Shown: positions 18,136-27,354 of the stretch, in pieces
Position numbering within the stretch: the stretch's first letter is position 1
Layout of the letters: every line of letters begins with the position of its first letter
Origin: Sporosarcina sp. P33
GTDB lineage: Bacteria; Bacillota; Bacilli; Bacillales_A; Planococcaceae
Assembly: GCF_002077155.1 (NCBI RefSeq)
Contig: NZ_CP015027.1
Span: 2,272,501 to 2,336,500 of the forward strand
DNA length: 64,000 nucleotides
Direction of reading: 5' to 3'
Notes under the pieces: model-generated
Databases searched by the model: none
The model's input: the letters and a program-made list of their open reading frames with translations, nothing else
What the model was told of the DNA's origin: nothing
Made by a program: the position numbers and the translations under genes

Positions 18136-18222
18136 ATGGCAGGCCAGGCAATCCCGATCATCGGCAGCGGATACGGGGTGATGACGCAACAAAATCCGCA
18201 CAGAACTTGGTTTTGCTTGTAA
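18136..18222 (+). CDS. Candidate 28-residue small ORF
   Basis: ATG at 18136 is preceded by GAAAGGGGC at acceptable spacing and by a plausible promoter at 18093-18121. The frame runs 28 codons (starts MAGQAIPIIGSG, ends NPHRTWFCL) to TAA. I do not recognise the peptide. It could be a leader peptide upstream of fadF, a small protein, or chance: a 28-codon frame is short enough to occur randomly. Conservation in related genomes would decide. Confidence 0.3.
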   Translation: MAGQAIPIIGSGYGVMTQQNPHRTWFCL

Positions 18223-18329
18223 AATTAAATCGTCTCCGCATGGTAATTTTTACATCCGCGAATCATAAGCTGGACAATACTTGCTGACTTCAACGGCTGT
18301 AAAATGAAAAATAAAATCATAAAAAACAG

Positions 18330-18358
18330 TTGACTGAATGCTCATTCATTATTACACT
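18330..18358 (+). promoter_or_regulatory. Promoter of the fad operon overlapped by a FadR-type operator
   Basis: TTGACT (18330-18335) and TACACT (18353-18358) are spaced 17 bp. TGACTGAATGCTCATTCA at 18331-18348 covers the -35 and spacer and agrees with 14 of the 16 defined positions of the B. subtilis FadR consensus as I know it (TGAATGANTANTCATTCA). A TetR-family FadR-like gene is in the same cluster (26671-27288). Repression by FadR relieved by long-chain acyl-CoA is the expected logic. Confidence 0.75.
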
Positions 18359-18429
18359 ATACATAGAATTAAATTGTAAGCGATTTCTTACAAGGGAACT
18401 GCAGGAGAAAAAAGAAAGGGGAAAATGAG

Positions 18430-20667
18430 ATGAACATACTACTCATCGCAAACTGGATATTATTTGTAGCAGTCGTCGTATACGGCGTCGGGCTATTTCT
18501 ATATCTGCTGAAAACCCGGTACGAATTCATTCGGCTTGGTAGAAAAGAAGAATTTGACAACAACGTCAAAGAACGTCTCAGAAAAATCTGGGTCTACGTA
18601 TTCGGACAAAAGAAACTATTGAAAGATAAAAAGAGCGGGGCCATTCACGTGATGTTCTTCTACGGATTCCTGCTCGTCCAATTTGGTGCAATCGATCTTA
18701 TCTGGAAAGGATTAAAGCCGGGATCGCACTTGCCGCTTGGCCCGCTGTATCCGGCATTCACATTCTTCCAGGAGATTGTCGTATTCGTCATTCTGGTTGC
18801 GGTAGTGTGGGCATTCTACCGCCGTTATATGGAAAAACTTGTTCGTCTGAAAAGAGGCTGGAAATCCGGACTGGTCCTGATTTTCATCGGATTGCTGATG
18901 CTTTCCACACTCGTTGCAAACGGCGCGAACATGATCTGGCATAATGAGGGGACGACTTGGACAGAACCGATGGCGTCCATAATCGCTTCAGTATTCAGCG
19001 GATTGCCGACTGGCGCAGCCGTCACTATCTTCTTTGTCGGCTGGTGGGTACACTTACTGACGCTTCTGACGTTCCTTGTATATGTGCCGCAATCCAAGCA
19101 CGCGCACTTAATCGCAGGTCCGGCCAACGTTTATTTCCATCGCCTCGACCATGCAGGCCGTCTGAAGCCTATCGATTTTGAAGCGCTTGAAGAAGTTGAG
19201 GACGAAGAGGAAATGCCGCCGCTTGGTGTGGGCAAAATTACCGATTTTACACAGGCGCAAATGATCGACTTCTATGCTTGTGTGGAATGCGGACGCTGTA
19301 CGAATATGTGTCCGGCAACGGGAACAGGGAAAATGCTGTCACCGATGGATCTGATTACGAAATTGCGTGATCATCTGACAAACACAGGGGCTGTCATGAC
19401 GAAGCAAAAACCTTGGGTGCCGCAACTCATGTTTAATAATACACAGGGGAATCAGCTGGCATTTGCTGCTGCGGCAGAAGGAGTGACAGTTGATGAGTTG
19501 TACAATCCTTCATTGATTGGCGATGTCATCACAGAAGAGGAAATCTGGGCATGTACGACGTGCCGTAACTGTGAAGATCAATGTCCTGTCATGAACGAAC
19601 ACGTTGACAAAATCATCGACCTTCGCCGTTACCTTGTTATGACGGAAGGGAAGATGGACGCGGATGCACAGCGCGCGATGACAAACATCGAGCGTCAGGG
19701 AAATCCGTGGGGCCTTAACCGAAAAGAGAAGGAAAACTGGAGAGATGCGCGTCCTGACTTGCACATCCCGACAGTGAAAGAAGCGAAAAAAGCTGGAGAA
19801 GACTTCGAATACTTACTATGGGTAGGTTCCATGGGTGCATTCGATAATCGCTCACAGAAAATCGCGCTGTCATTCGCACACTTGCTGAATGAAGCAGGCG
19901 TAAGCTTCGCGATTCTCGGCAATAAAGAGAAAAACTCGGGTGATACACCGCGCCGTCTCGGAAATGAGTTCTTATTCCAAGAATTGGCGACTGCCAATAT
20001 TGCAGAGTTTGAAAAAGCGAACGTTTCGAAAATTGTCACGATCGATCCGCACGCATATAATATCTTCAAGAATGAATATCCGGATTTCGGACTGCAGGCG
20101 ATTGTCAAACACCATACGGAGCTGTTGTATGAACTCGTCATGGCAGGCAAACTGGTTCCAAAGCATGCGATCAATGAAACGATCACATTCCACGACTCCT
20201 GTTACCTGGGCCGTTATAACGATGTCTATGATCAGCCAAGAGAAATTCTCAAAGCGATCCCGGGCGTCCAGCTGGTGGAAATGAAACGTAATCGCCAGGA
20301 CGGCATGTGCTGTGGCGCAGGCGGCGGTATGATGTGGATGGAAGAAGATGCAGGCCAGCGCGTCAACGTAGCACGTACAGAACAGGCACTTGAAGTCAGT
20401 CCCGGCATCATTTCCTCGGGTTGTCCGTACTGCTTAACGATGCTGTCTGACGGAACGAAGGCTGTGGAAGTGGAAGATGGAGTCGGAACATATGACATCG
20501 CAGAACTGTTAGAGCGCTCCATTTTCGGAGAGGAACAGACAGTAACTGAACCAGAAATCGCAGAGGAGCCTGAAGTCTCCGTCGCGGTGCCTGAATTGGC
20601 CGCATCTGCTGAAACTGCCGAAACTGCGGATGAAGCACTGAATAACAGCGACGAAACATCGAATTAA
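18430..20667 (+). CDS. fadF: Membrane iron-sulfur oxidoreductase of beta-oxidation (FadF)
   Basis: 745 residues in three parts. The N-terminal ~230 residues carry about five membrane helices of the nitrate-reductase-gamma/HdrE type. Next is a ferredoxin-like segment with two 4Fe-4S motifs: CVECGRCTNMCP (from Cys284) and CTTCRNCEDQCP (near 377). The C-terminal half has cysteine-rich CCG-type domains (HDSCYLGRY, MCCGAGGG, SGCPYC). It is thought to pass electrons from acyl-CoA dehydrogenase/ETF to the quinone pool. B. subtilis FadF (YwjF) sits next to acdA and rpoE in the same way. An Ala/Glu-rich tail follows residue 700. AAAGGGG precedes the ATG. Confidence 0.9.
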   Translation: MNILLIANWILFVAVVVYGVGLFLYLLKTRYEFIRLGRKEEFDNNVKERLRKIWVYVFGQKKLLKDKKSGAIHVMFFYGFLLVQFGAIDLIWKGLKPGSHLPLGPLYPAFTFFQEIVVFVILVAVVWAFYRRYMEKLVRLKRGWKSGLVLIFIGLLMLSTLVANGANMIWHNEGTTWTEPMASIIASVFSGLPTGAAVTIFFVGWWVHLLTLLTFLVYVPQSKHAHLIAGPANVYFHRLDHAGRLKPIDFEALEEVEDEEEMPPLGVGKITDFTQAQMIDFYACVECGRCTNMCPATGTGKMLSPMDLITKLRDHLTNTGAVMTKQKPWVPQLMFNNTQGNQLAFAAAAEGVTVDELYNPSLIGDVITEEEIWACTTCRNCEDQCPVMNEHVDKIIDLRRYLVMTEGKMDADAQRAMTNIERQGNPWGLNRKEKENWRDARPDLHIPTVKEAKKAGEDFEYLLWVGSMGAFDNRSQKIALSFAHLLNEAGVSFAILGNKEKNSGDTPRRLGNEFLFQELATANIAEFEKANVSKIVTIDPHAYNIFKNEYPDFGLQAIVKHHTELLYELVMAGKLVPKHAINETITFHDSCYLGRYNDVYDQPREILKAIPGVQLVEMKRNRQDGMCCGAGGGMMWMEEDAGQRVNVARTEQALEVSPGIISSGCPYCLTMLSDGTKAVEVEDGVGTYDIAELLERSIFGEEQTVTEPEIAEEPEVSVAVPELAASAETAETADEALNNSDETSN

Positions 20668-20840
20668 AATTATTGCGAATAACGCGGCAATAACGTACAA
20701 TTAGAATATCTAAAACGCTGACAAGAAGAATGCTAGTTTACTAAGAGGGTACTTTGGGCTAACCTAAATTTTTGAGACAATATAAAACACCTTCGAAGTG
20801 GTACACTTGTAAAAAGTACTTACAACGGAGGTGTTTTTGC

Positions 20841-21158
20841 GTGGGCAAAAACGTATATTCAAGCGAAGTAAAATGGGCAGTTGTCAAAGATAAATTGAGT
20901 GGGGAATTAACAACTAAAGAAATTATGGAGAAGCACGGAGTCAAAAATAAATCCCAGATTGAAACCTGGATGAGATGGTATCGTGCAAATGAAATATATC
21001 GTTTTGATCAACCGATAGGTAAACAATATACCTTCGGTCATGGACCAGAACTTTCGAGTGAAGCGGACAAGAAAGAACGACAGATGTCTCATTTAAAAAT
21101 GGAGAATGAGATTCTAAAAAAGTACATGGAGATCGAAAGGAGATTGAGAAAGAAATAG
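20841..21158 (+). CDS. IS3-family transposase OrfA
   Basis: 105 residues from the GTG at 20841, which has CGGAGGTG upstream. An HTH_Tnp1-type N-terminus (SSEVKWAVVKDKLSGELTT) is followed by the conserved IETWMRWYR segment and a C-terminal coiled coil. The slippery A-AAA-AAG at about 21114 lies near its 3' end and allows a -1 shift into orfB. Confidence 0.88.
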   Translation: MGKNVYSSEVKWAVVKDKLSGELTTKEIMEKHGVKNKSQIETWMRWYRANEIYRFDQPIGKQYTFGHGPELSSEADKKERQMSHLKMENEILKKYMEIERRLRKK

Positions 21159-21169
21159 TTCTTCAGATT

Positions 21170-22006
21170 GTGGAAAAACTAAAAAAGAAGTATACAATAA
21201 CAGCCATTTTATCCGCATTAGGAGTACCACGAGCTACCTACTATAGGTGGCGTCTGGAGGAAACGGATAAGTCTCTTTCAGTGGAAGAGGAGGCTATTAT
21301 AGAATTGTGTAAACGCACTAAATATCGGAATGGACATAGAAAAATCAAAGCATTTCTAAAGCAGGAATACAACATAGAATTGAATCGCAATACGGTTCAA
21401 CGCCTCATGCAAAAGCATAACTTACAGTGTCGTATCAAGCCTAAACGAAAGTGGAAATCTCAAGGGGAAAGTATCATAATTGCCCCAGATCTTCTTAAAC
21501 GTAATTTCACAGCTAGTGAACCGAATCAGAAGTGGGTAACCGACATCACCTATATCCAGTATGGTAGTACGACAAAATATCTTTCAACCATTATGGATTT
21601 ATACAATAATGAAATTGTTGCTTACAAATTATACGACCATCAACAGACACCACTCGTAATTGACACATTAAAGGCGGCACTAGCTGCGAGAAACCACCCC
21701 ACAGGAGTGATTATACATTCGGATCAAGGGAGTGTGTATACGTCATACGCGTATCAAGCCTATATCAAGGATAACGACCTGATCGGCAGCATGTCACGTC
21801 GAGGAAACTGTTGGGACAATGCGGTGATTGAATCATTTCATTCGAGTCTGAAATCTGAAGAATTTCAATACGTTAAATTTAATTCATTACGCAATAATAT
21901 TGTAGTTGAACGAGTAATTGCCTATTTAAATTATTATAATGAAGAACGTATCCAAGAAAAATTAGGCTACCTGACACCGATAAAATATGGTGTCAAAGCA
22001 GCCTAA
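21170..22006 (+). CDS. IS3-family transposase OrfB (DDE integrase domain)
   Basis: 278 residues, probably produced as an OrfAB fusion by -1 frameshifting. An HTH_21-like start (GVPRATYYRW) leads to the rve core, with Asp in VTDITY, Asp in HSDQGS and Glu in VIESFHSSLK. The frame is intact. It is clearly different from OrfB at 15709, so the two insertion sequences are unrelated copies. Confidence 0.92.
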   Translation: MEKLKKKYTITAILSALGVPRATYYRWRLEETDKSLSVEEEAIIELCKRTKYRNGHRKIKAFLKQEYNIELNRNTVQRLMQKHNLQCRIKPKRKWKSQGESIIIAPDLLKRNFTASEPNQKWVTDITYIQYGSTTKYLSTIMDLYNNEIVAYKLYDHQQTPLVIDTLKAALAARNHPTGVIIHSDQGSVYTSYAYQAYIKDNDLIGSMSRRGNCWDNAVIESFHSSLKSEEFQYVKFNSLRNNIVVERVIAYLNYYNEERIQEKLGYLTPIKYGVKAA

Positions 22007-22122
22007 TCATGGTGTTTTATATGTGTCTCATATCGCTAGGTCAGTCTAACTTGTACCCTCTTATCTTATTAGCGAATATCGAGCGAGCGTTCAGTCAATA
22101 TAAAAATAGGGGGAATGAAACA

Positions 22123-23313
22123 ATGAGAACAGTAATCTTACAGGGTGCCAGAACACCGTTTGGAAAATTAGGCGGTGCGCTGCAATCACTGTCTGCAAGT
22201 GACCTAGGCGGGATCGCAATCAAAGAGGCATTATCGCGTGCGGGCATACAGGGCGACCAAGTGGATGAAGTCATCATGGGGACTGTGCTGCAGGCAGGAC
22301 AGGGGCAAATTCCATCTCGTCAAGCGGCTGTAAAGGGCGGCATTCCGTATCAGGTTAAAACGGAAACGATCAATAAAGTTTGCGCTTCCGGAATGCGCAG
22401 CATCACGCTTGCTGATCAGCTGATCCGTCTCGGCGACGAGAAAGTCATTGTGGCAGGCGGCATGGAGTCAATGTCCAGCGCGCCGTACTACGCCAATGTC
22501 CGCTCAGGATTGAAAATGGGTGACAGCACATTGGTAGACGGCATGATCTATGACGGTTTGACTTGTTCATTCTCTCCTGGCAATGTCCACATGGGCACAT
22601 ACGGCAACAGGACAGCAAATGATTTCTCATTAAGCCGTGAAACACAGGACCAATGGGCGCTTCGCAGCCATGAGCGCGCACTGAACGCAATCGATAATAA
22701 ATGGTTTGAAGATGAAATTGTGCCTGTCAGCATTCCGCAGCGAAAAGGTGACCCGGCAGTCATCACAGAAGACGAAGGCCCGCGCAGAGGCAGTTCACTC
22801 GAAGCATTGGCAAAACTGCGTCCGGCATTCGGTAAAGACGGAAGTGTTACAGCAGGAAACGCGCCAGGCATTAACGACGGAGCATGTGCTGTCGTGCTGA
22901 TGAATGAAGACGAAGCGAAAAAACAAGGAAAAGAACCGCTGGCTGTCATTCTGGGGCACGCAGAAGTAGCGATTGAACCGGAACGTTTCCCTGAAACACC
23001 GGGGCATGTAATCAACGCACTTCTTGAAAAAACGGGAAAGACAACAGATGATATCGATTTATATGAAATTAATGAAGCGTTCGCGGTCGTTGCGCTTGCA
23101 AGCTCGCAAATCGCAGAACTCGATGAAGAAAAAGTCAATGTCAATGGCGGGGCAGTGGCACTTGGCCACCCGATCGGCGCAAGCGGGGCGCGCGTCGTTC
23201 TAACTTTGGCGAATGAACTGAAACGCCGCGGCGGCGGAATCGGCATTGCGGCAATTTGTTCAGGCGGCGGCCAAGGTGATGCCATCATGATTGAAGTACC
23301 AAAATCAAACTGA
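22123..23313 (+). CDS. Acetyl-CoA C-acyltransferase (thiolase)
   Basis: 396 residues of the thiolase family. Nucleophile Cys87 lies in NKVCASGM; the His of GHPIGASGAR and the second catalytic Cys in CSGGGQGDA are present. It cleaves 3-ketoacyl-CoA with CoA at the end of beta-oxidation, or condenses acetyl-CoA in reverse. The start at ATG 22123 follows AGGGGGAATG; a longer upstream frame reaches into the IS and is not real. It is the first gene after the IS and likely co-transcribed with hbd, acd and icmF. B. subtilis mmgA is a close functional analogue. Confidence 0.92.
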   Translation: MRTVILQGARTPFGKLGGALQSLSASDLGGIAIKEALSRAGIQGDQVDEVIMGTVLQAGQGQIPSRQAAVKGGIPYQVKTETINKVCASGMRSITLADQLIRLGDEKVIVAGGMESMSSAPYYANVRSGLKMGDSTLVDGMIYDGLTCSFSPGNVHMGTYGNRTANDFSLSRETQDQWALRSHERALNAIDNKWFEDEIVPVSIPQRKGDPAVITEDEGPRRGSSLEALAKLRPAFGKDGSVTAGNAPGINDGACAVVLMNEDEAKKQGKEPLAVILGHAEVAIEPERFPETPGHVINALLEKTGKTTDDIDLYEINEAFAVVALASSQIAELDEEKVNVNGGAVALGHPIGASGARVVLTLANELKRRGGGIGIAAICSGGGQGDAIMIEVPKSN

Positions 23314-23329
23314 CCGGGAGGCATTTCAG

Positions 23330-24181
23330 ATGACAATCGAGAAAGTATTCGTAATCGGCGCAGGCCAAATGGGCGGAGGGATCGCCCAGGTCTGTGCACA
23401 GGCAGGCTATGAAGTCACACTTCACGATATTAATGAAGCTGCACATGACCGCGGTTTTGAGGTCATTAAGAAAAACTTATCGCGTAACGTGGAAAAGGGC
23501 CGTATGACTGAGGGAGAGAAAGAAGAGATCCTTGGCCGTTTCACGAAGTCGGTAGATCTGCAAAATGCAAAACATGCCGATATCGTGATTGAAGCAGCAG
23601 TCGAAAATATGGAAGTAAAATCAAAAATATTTGCAGAGCTGGATGAAATCACACCGTCTCATACGATTCTCGCAACAAATACTTCTTCATTGCCGATTAC
23701 AGAAATCGGTGCGGCAACGAAACGTCCCGGTAAAGTCATCGGCATGCATTTCATGAATCCGGTGCCGGTGATGCAGCTTGTGGAAGTCATTCGCGGCCTT
23801 GCGACAGACGATGATGTCTATGAAGCAGTGGAAGACATGACAAAGAAGCTCAACAAAACACCGGTGGAAGTAAATGATTATCCGGGATTCGTTGCAAACC
23901 GTGTGCTTATGCCGATGATCAACGAAGCAATCTTCACACTGTATGAAGGCGTCGCAACGAAAGAAGCAATCGACGATGTCATGAAAATGGGCATGAATCA
24001 CCCGATGGGGCCGCTGCAGCTGGCAGATTTCATTGGACTCGATACATGTTTGTATATTATGGAAACCTTGTATGAAGGATTTGGAGACTCGAAATACCGT
24101 CCGTGTCCGCTGCTCCGTAAATACGTCAAAGCGGGCTGGTACGGTAAAAAGACGGGCCGCGGATTTTACTCATACGAATAA
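23330..24181 (+). CDS. 3-hydroxyacyl(butyryl)-CoA dehydrogenase
   Basis: 283 residues: an N-terminal Rossmann domain with GAGQMGGGIAQ (residues about 9-19), the catalytic His in GMHFMNPVP (around 138) and a C-terminal dimerisation domain (PGFVANRVLMPMINEA). It oxidises 3-hydroxyacyl-CoA to 3-ketoacyl-CoA with NAD+. CGGGAGG-type RBS lies 10 bases ahead of ATG 23330. It is 16 bases from the thiolase stop; equivalent to mmgB/hbd. Confidence 0.92.
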   Translation: MTIEKVFVIGAGQMGGGIAQVCAQAGYEVTLHDINEAAHDRGFEVIKKNLSRNVEKGRMTEGEKEEILGRFTKSVDLQNAKHADIVIEAAVENMEVKSKIFAELDEITPSHTILATNTSSLPITEIGAATKRPGKVIGMHFMNPVPVMQLVEVIRGLATDDDVYEAVEDMTKKLNKTPVEVNDYPGFVANRVLMPMINEAIFTLYEGVATKEAIDDVMKMGMNHPMGPLQLADFIGLDTCLYIMETLYEGFGDSKYRPCPLLRKYVKAGWYGKKTGRGFYSYE

Positions 24182-24213
24182 TTTTATTAAGCTGAAAGCA
24201 AGAGGTGAAAAGA

Positions 24214-25350
24214 ATGGATTTCATGTTAACAGAAGAGCAACAAATGATGCGTCAAATGGTCCGGGACTTTGCAAAAAACGAGATCGAGCCTTGGATTCCA
24301 CGAATGGAAGAAGGGGAATTTCCTCGTGAATTGCTGGAGAAAATGGGCGGGCTCGGATTGATGGGGATTACAGCGCCTGAGAAATACGGAGGTTCAGAAA
24401 TGGACTTTCTGTCATACATTATCGCCATTCACGAACTGTCAAAAGTAAGTGCAGTCATGGGTGTTGTTCTGTCCGTCCATACTTCTGTTGGCATGAATCC
24501 AATCCTCTACTTCGGCACAGAAGAACAAAAGAACCGCTATTTGCCGAAGATGGCGTCTGGTGAATACCTCGGCGCGTTCTGCCTGACAGAAGCATCATCG
24601 GGATCAGATGCAGGCTCATTGAAAACATCAGCTAAGCGGGTGGATGACCACTACGTCATTAACGGTTCTAAAATGTTCATCACAAACGGCGGAGAAGCGG
24701 ACGTCTACATCGTCTTCGCAAACACCGCGCCTGACAAAGGAACATATGGCATCACAGCATTCATCGTCGACCGTGACACACCGGGACTTTCCATCGGCAA
24801 AGATGAAAAGAAAATGGGATTGCACGGCTCGCGGACTGTTGCGCTGAGCTTCGATAATATGAAAGTACCTGCAGAAAACAGACTCGGTGAAGAAGGCGGC
24901 GGCTTTAAAATCGCCATGGCCAATCTGGACGTCGGCCGCATCGGCATCGCAGCGCAGGCACTCGGCATAGCGGAAGCATCACTTGAAGCTGCAGTCAGTT
25001 ACGCCAAAGAACGCGAACAATTTGGCAAACCAATCGCAGCCAATCAAGGAATCGGCTTCAAACTGTCCGATATGGCAACCGCAGCAGAAGCCGCCCGACT
25101 GCTCGTCTACCGTGCGGCATGGCTGCGCGCAGAAGGCAAACCGTGCGGGAAAGAAGCCTCCATGGCCAAATTATTTGCAGCACAGACTGCAGTAGACAAC
25201 TCCATCGAAGCCGTTCAAGTATTTGGCGGCTACGGCTACACAAAAGACTATCCGGCAGAACGTTACTTCCGCGATGCGAAAGTATGCCAAATCTACGAAG
25301 GCACAAGCGAAATCCAAAAAGTAGTCATCGCCAAACACATCACAGGCTGA
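24214..25350 (+). CDS. Acyl-CoA dehydrogenase (first copy)
   Basis: 378 residues, flavin-dependent, with the FAD-binding [12 protein letters not shown] signature (about residue 128) and the catalytic Glu in IYEGTSEIQ near the C-terminus. It introduces the 2,3 double bond of acyl-CoA and passes electrons through ETF, probably to FadF. Chain-length preference (butyryl or branched-chain) is not readable. The ATG at 24214 follows AAGAGGTG. It is roughly half identical by eye to the next gene, so the pair probably arose by duplication and specialised. Confidence 0.93.
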   Translation: MDFMLTEEQQMMRQMVRDFAKNEIEPWIPRMEEGEFPRELLEKMGGLGLMGITAPEKYGGSEMDFLSYIIAIHELSKVSAVMGVVLSVHTSVGMNPILYFGTEEQKNRYLPKMASGEYLGAFCLTEASSGSDAGSLKTSAKRVDDHYVINGSKMFITNGGEADVYIVFANTAPDKGTYGITAFIVDRDTPGLSIGKDEKKMGLHGSRTVALSFDNMKVPAENRLGEEGGGFKIAMANLDVGRIGIAAQALGIAEASLEAAVSYAKEREQFGKPIAANQGIGFKLSDMATAAEAARLLVYRAAWLRAEGKPCGKEASMAKLFAAQTAVDNSIEAVQVFGGYGYTKDYPAERYFRDAKVCQIYEGTSEIQKVVIAKHITG

Positions 25351-25515
25351 CGAACAGGGGATGGATAACGCACAGAGACCGCCTGTCTGATGTAATAGCG
25401 CGGATGGGCGGCGGATTGGCAAGGCCAGCCGGCGGAATCGCGTGGTCTTGGTTTCCGATGGCGCGGTCCGCCAGCCATAAAAATTTCATTAATCAAACAA
25501 AAGGGTGGGAGTATA

Positions 25516-26655
25516 ATGGACTTTAAACTGACAGAAGAACACGAAATGATTCGCAAAATGGTACGGGACTTTGCACAAAAAGAAGTAGCACCAACCGCAG
25601 CACAGCGCGACGAAGACGAGACATTCGACATGGATATTTTCCGTAAGATGGCCGAACTCGGACTGACAGGAATTCCGTGGCCTGAAGAGTACGGCGGCAT
25701 CGGCAGCGACTACCTGGCCTATGTGATCGCAGTGGAAGAGCTGTCACGTGTCTGCGCATCTACAGGAGTTGTCCTTTCCGCACATACATCACTAGCAGGA
25801 TGGCCGCTGTTCAAATATGGCAATGAAGAGCAAAAACAAAAATACTTACGCCCGCTCGCTGAAGGCTCCAAAATGGGCGCATACTGTCTGACAGAAGCAG
25901 GCTCAGGCTCAGATGCTGGCGGCATGAAAACTACGGCAAAGCTTGACGGTGACGATTACGTGCTGAACGGCTCGAAAATCTTCATCACGAACGGCGGAAT
26001 TGCCGACACATACATTGTCTTTGCGGTAACGGATCCTGAATCCAAACATAAAGGAACAAGCGCATTCATCGTTGAAAGTACATTTGAAGGCTTCTCAGTA
26101 GGTAAGAAAGAGAAAAAATTGGGCATTCGTTCATCTCCGACAACAGAAGTCGTACTCGACAACTGCCGCGTACCGAAAGAAAACCTCCTCGGAGAAGAAG
26201 GCGACGGATTTATTATCGCTATGAAAACACTTGACGGCGGCCGTAACGGAATTGCAGCACAGGCAGTCGGAATCGCACAGGGCGCCTTGGATGCGGCAAT
26301 CGACTACTCGAAAGAACGTGTGCAGTTCGGCAAGCCGATTGTAGCCAATCAGGGGATCAGCTTCAAACTTGCAGACATGGCAACCGCAACGGAAGCTTCC
26401 CGTCTGTTGACTTATCAGGCGGCATGGCTTGAATCAAACGATCTGCCGTACGGTAAGGCATCCGCCATGGCAAAATTGATGGCCGGCGATACGGCGATGA
26501 AAGTCACAACAGAAGCCGTTCAAGTATTCGGCGGCTATGGTTATACGAAAGACTATCCGGTGGAGCGCTATATGCGCGACGCGAAAATCACGCAAATTTA
26601 TGAAGGAACGCAGGAAATTCAACGTCTCGTCATCTCTCGCATGCTGACGAAATAA
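25516..26655 (+). CDS. acdA: Acyl-CoA dehydrogenase (second copy), AcdA-like
   Basis: 379 residues with the signature [12 protein letters not shown] and catalytic Glu in IYEGTQEIQ. It resembles the AcdA of Bacillus, which lies next to fadF and rpoE. It probably handles short or branched-chain acyl-CoAs, consistent with the IcmF neighbour, but the specificity is inferred. AAAGGGTGGGAG precedes the ATG. The 165-bp gap ahead of it has no visible gene. Confidence 0.92.
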   Translation: MDFKLTEEHEMIRKMVRDFAQKEVAPTAAQRDEDETFDMDIFRKMAELGLTGIPWPEEYGGIGSDYLAYVIAVEELSRVCASTGVVLSAHTSLAGWPLFKYGNEEQKQKYLRPLAEGSKMGAYCLTEAGSGSDAGGMKTTAKLDGDDYVLNGSKIFITNGGIADTYIVFAVTDPESKHKGTSAFIVESTFEGFSVGKKEKKLGIRSSPTTEVVLDNCRVPKENLLGEEGDGFIIAMKTLDGGRNGIAAQAVGIAQGALDAAIDYSKERVQFGKPIVANQGISFKLADMATATEASRLLTYQAAWLESNDLPYGKASAMAKLMAGDTAMKVTTEAVQVFGGYGYTKDYPVERYMRDAKITQIYEGTQEIQRLVISRMLTK

Positions 26656-26670
26656 CAGGGGGTACACCCA

Positions 26671-27288
26671 ATGGCAAAACATGAAGTAAAATCTACCGTC
26701 AAAGATGAAGAACTCATTCAGAAAAGACGGGAACAAATCAGCCGGGGAGCTGTAAAACTATTTATCGATAAAGGATTTCACAGGACAACAACACGTGAAA
26801 TCGCCAAAGAAGCCGGCTTCAGCATCGGCACACTATATGAATATATTCGTACAAAAGAAGATGTTCTGTATCTGGTCTGTGACAACATCTATAACGAAGT
26901 GAGGATTCGTCTGTCCGAGCTCGACACAAACGACAAGACGGTGGAAGGCTTGCGCGCGGCAATAGCCCGTTATTATGAAGTCATTGATCAAATGTCAGAT
27001 GAATTTCTCGTCATGTATCAGGAATCCAAGTCATTGCCGAGCGAAGCACTGCGTTACGTGCTCACAAAAGAACTGGAAATGGTTGAACAGTTCGAGAAAA
27101 TCATCCGCCGCTGCATGGAAGCAGGAAATCTGCGCATTGGACCGGATGAAGTATCATTGACAGCTCATCATATCCTCGTTTCAGGCCAAATGTGGTCATT
27201 CAGAAGATGGGCACTGCGTAAAGAGTATACACTGCAGCGCTACATCGAAGTACAAACAGATCAAATTATCAAAGGTTTGGGTAAATAA
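26671..27288 (+). CDS. fadR: TetR-family regulator, FadR-like
   Basis: 205 residues. The N-terminal helix-turn-helix reads RGAVKLFIDKGFHRTTTREI...GTLYEYIRTKEDVLY (about 25-70), and the C-terminal all-helical ligand domain is of the length seen in Bacillus FadR. It probably represses the fad genes and is released by acyl-CoA. A matching operator overlaps the promoter upstream of fadF (18331-18348). The symbol rests on this pairing. AGGGGGT precedes the ATG; it lies 15 bases after acdA. Confidence 0.8.
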   Translation: MAKHEVKSTVKDEELIQKRREQISRGAVKLFIDKGFHRTTTREIAKEAGFSIGTLYEYIRTKEDVLYLVCDNIYNEVRIRLSELDTNDKTVEGLRAAIARYYEVIDQMSDEFLVMYQESKSLPSEALRYVLTKELEMVEQFEKIIRRCMEAGNLRIGPDEVSLTAHHILVSGQMWSFRRWALRKEYTLQRYIEVQTDQIIKGLGK

Positions 27289-27354
27289 CTTGCGAACTCC
27301 GCCGCGGGACATCTCCCGGGCGGCAGTCAGCATGCAAGGAAGGCGGAAAGCAAA

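Larger units (their letters stand above)
20732..22073 (+). mobile_element. IS3-family insertion sequence between fadF and the thiolase gene
   Basis: 1342 bp. The inverted ends begin GCTA (20732) and end TAGC (22073), share the perfect 11-mer TAAGAGGGTAC (20742-20752; complement at 22053-22063), and share GAGACA and ATATAAAACACC further in. A 4-bp direct repeat GAAT flanks both ends (20728-20731 and 22074-22077), as expected for a target duplication. It encodes orfA and orfB with a frameshift signal. It separates fadF from the rest of the fatty-acid operon. A+T-richer codon use than its neighbours supports foreign origin. Confidence 0.92.

Noticed and set aside
22080-22097. Second FadR box ahead of the thiolase gene
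   Set aside because: Only 10 of 16 defined positions match; too weak to list as a site.
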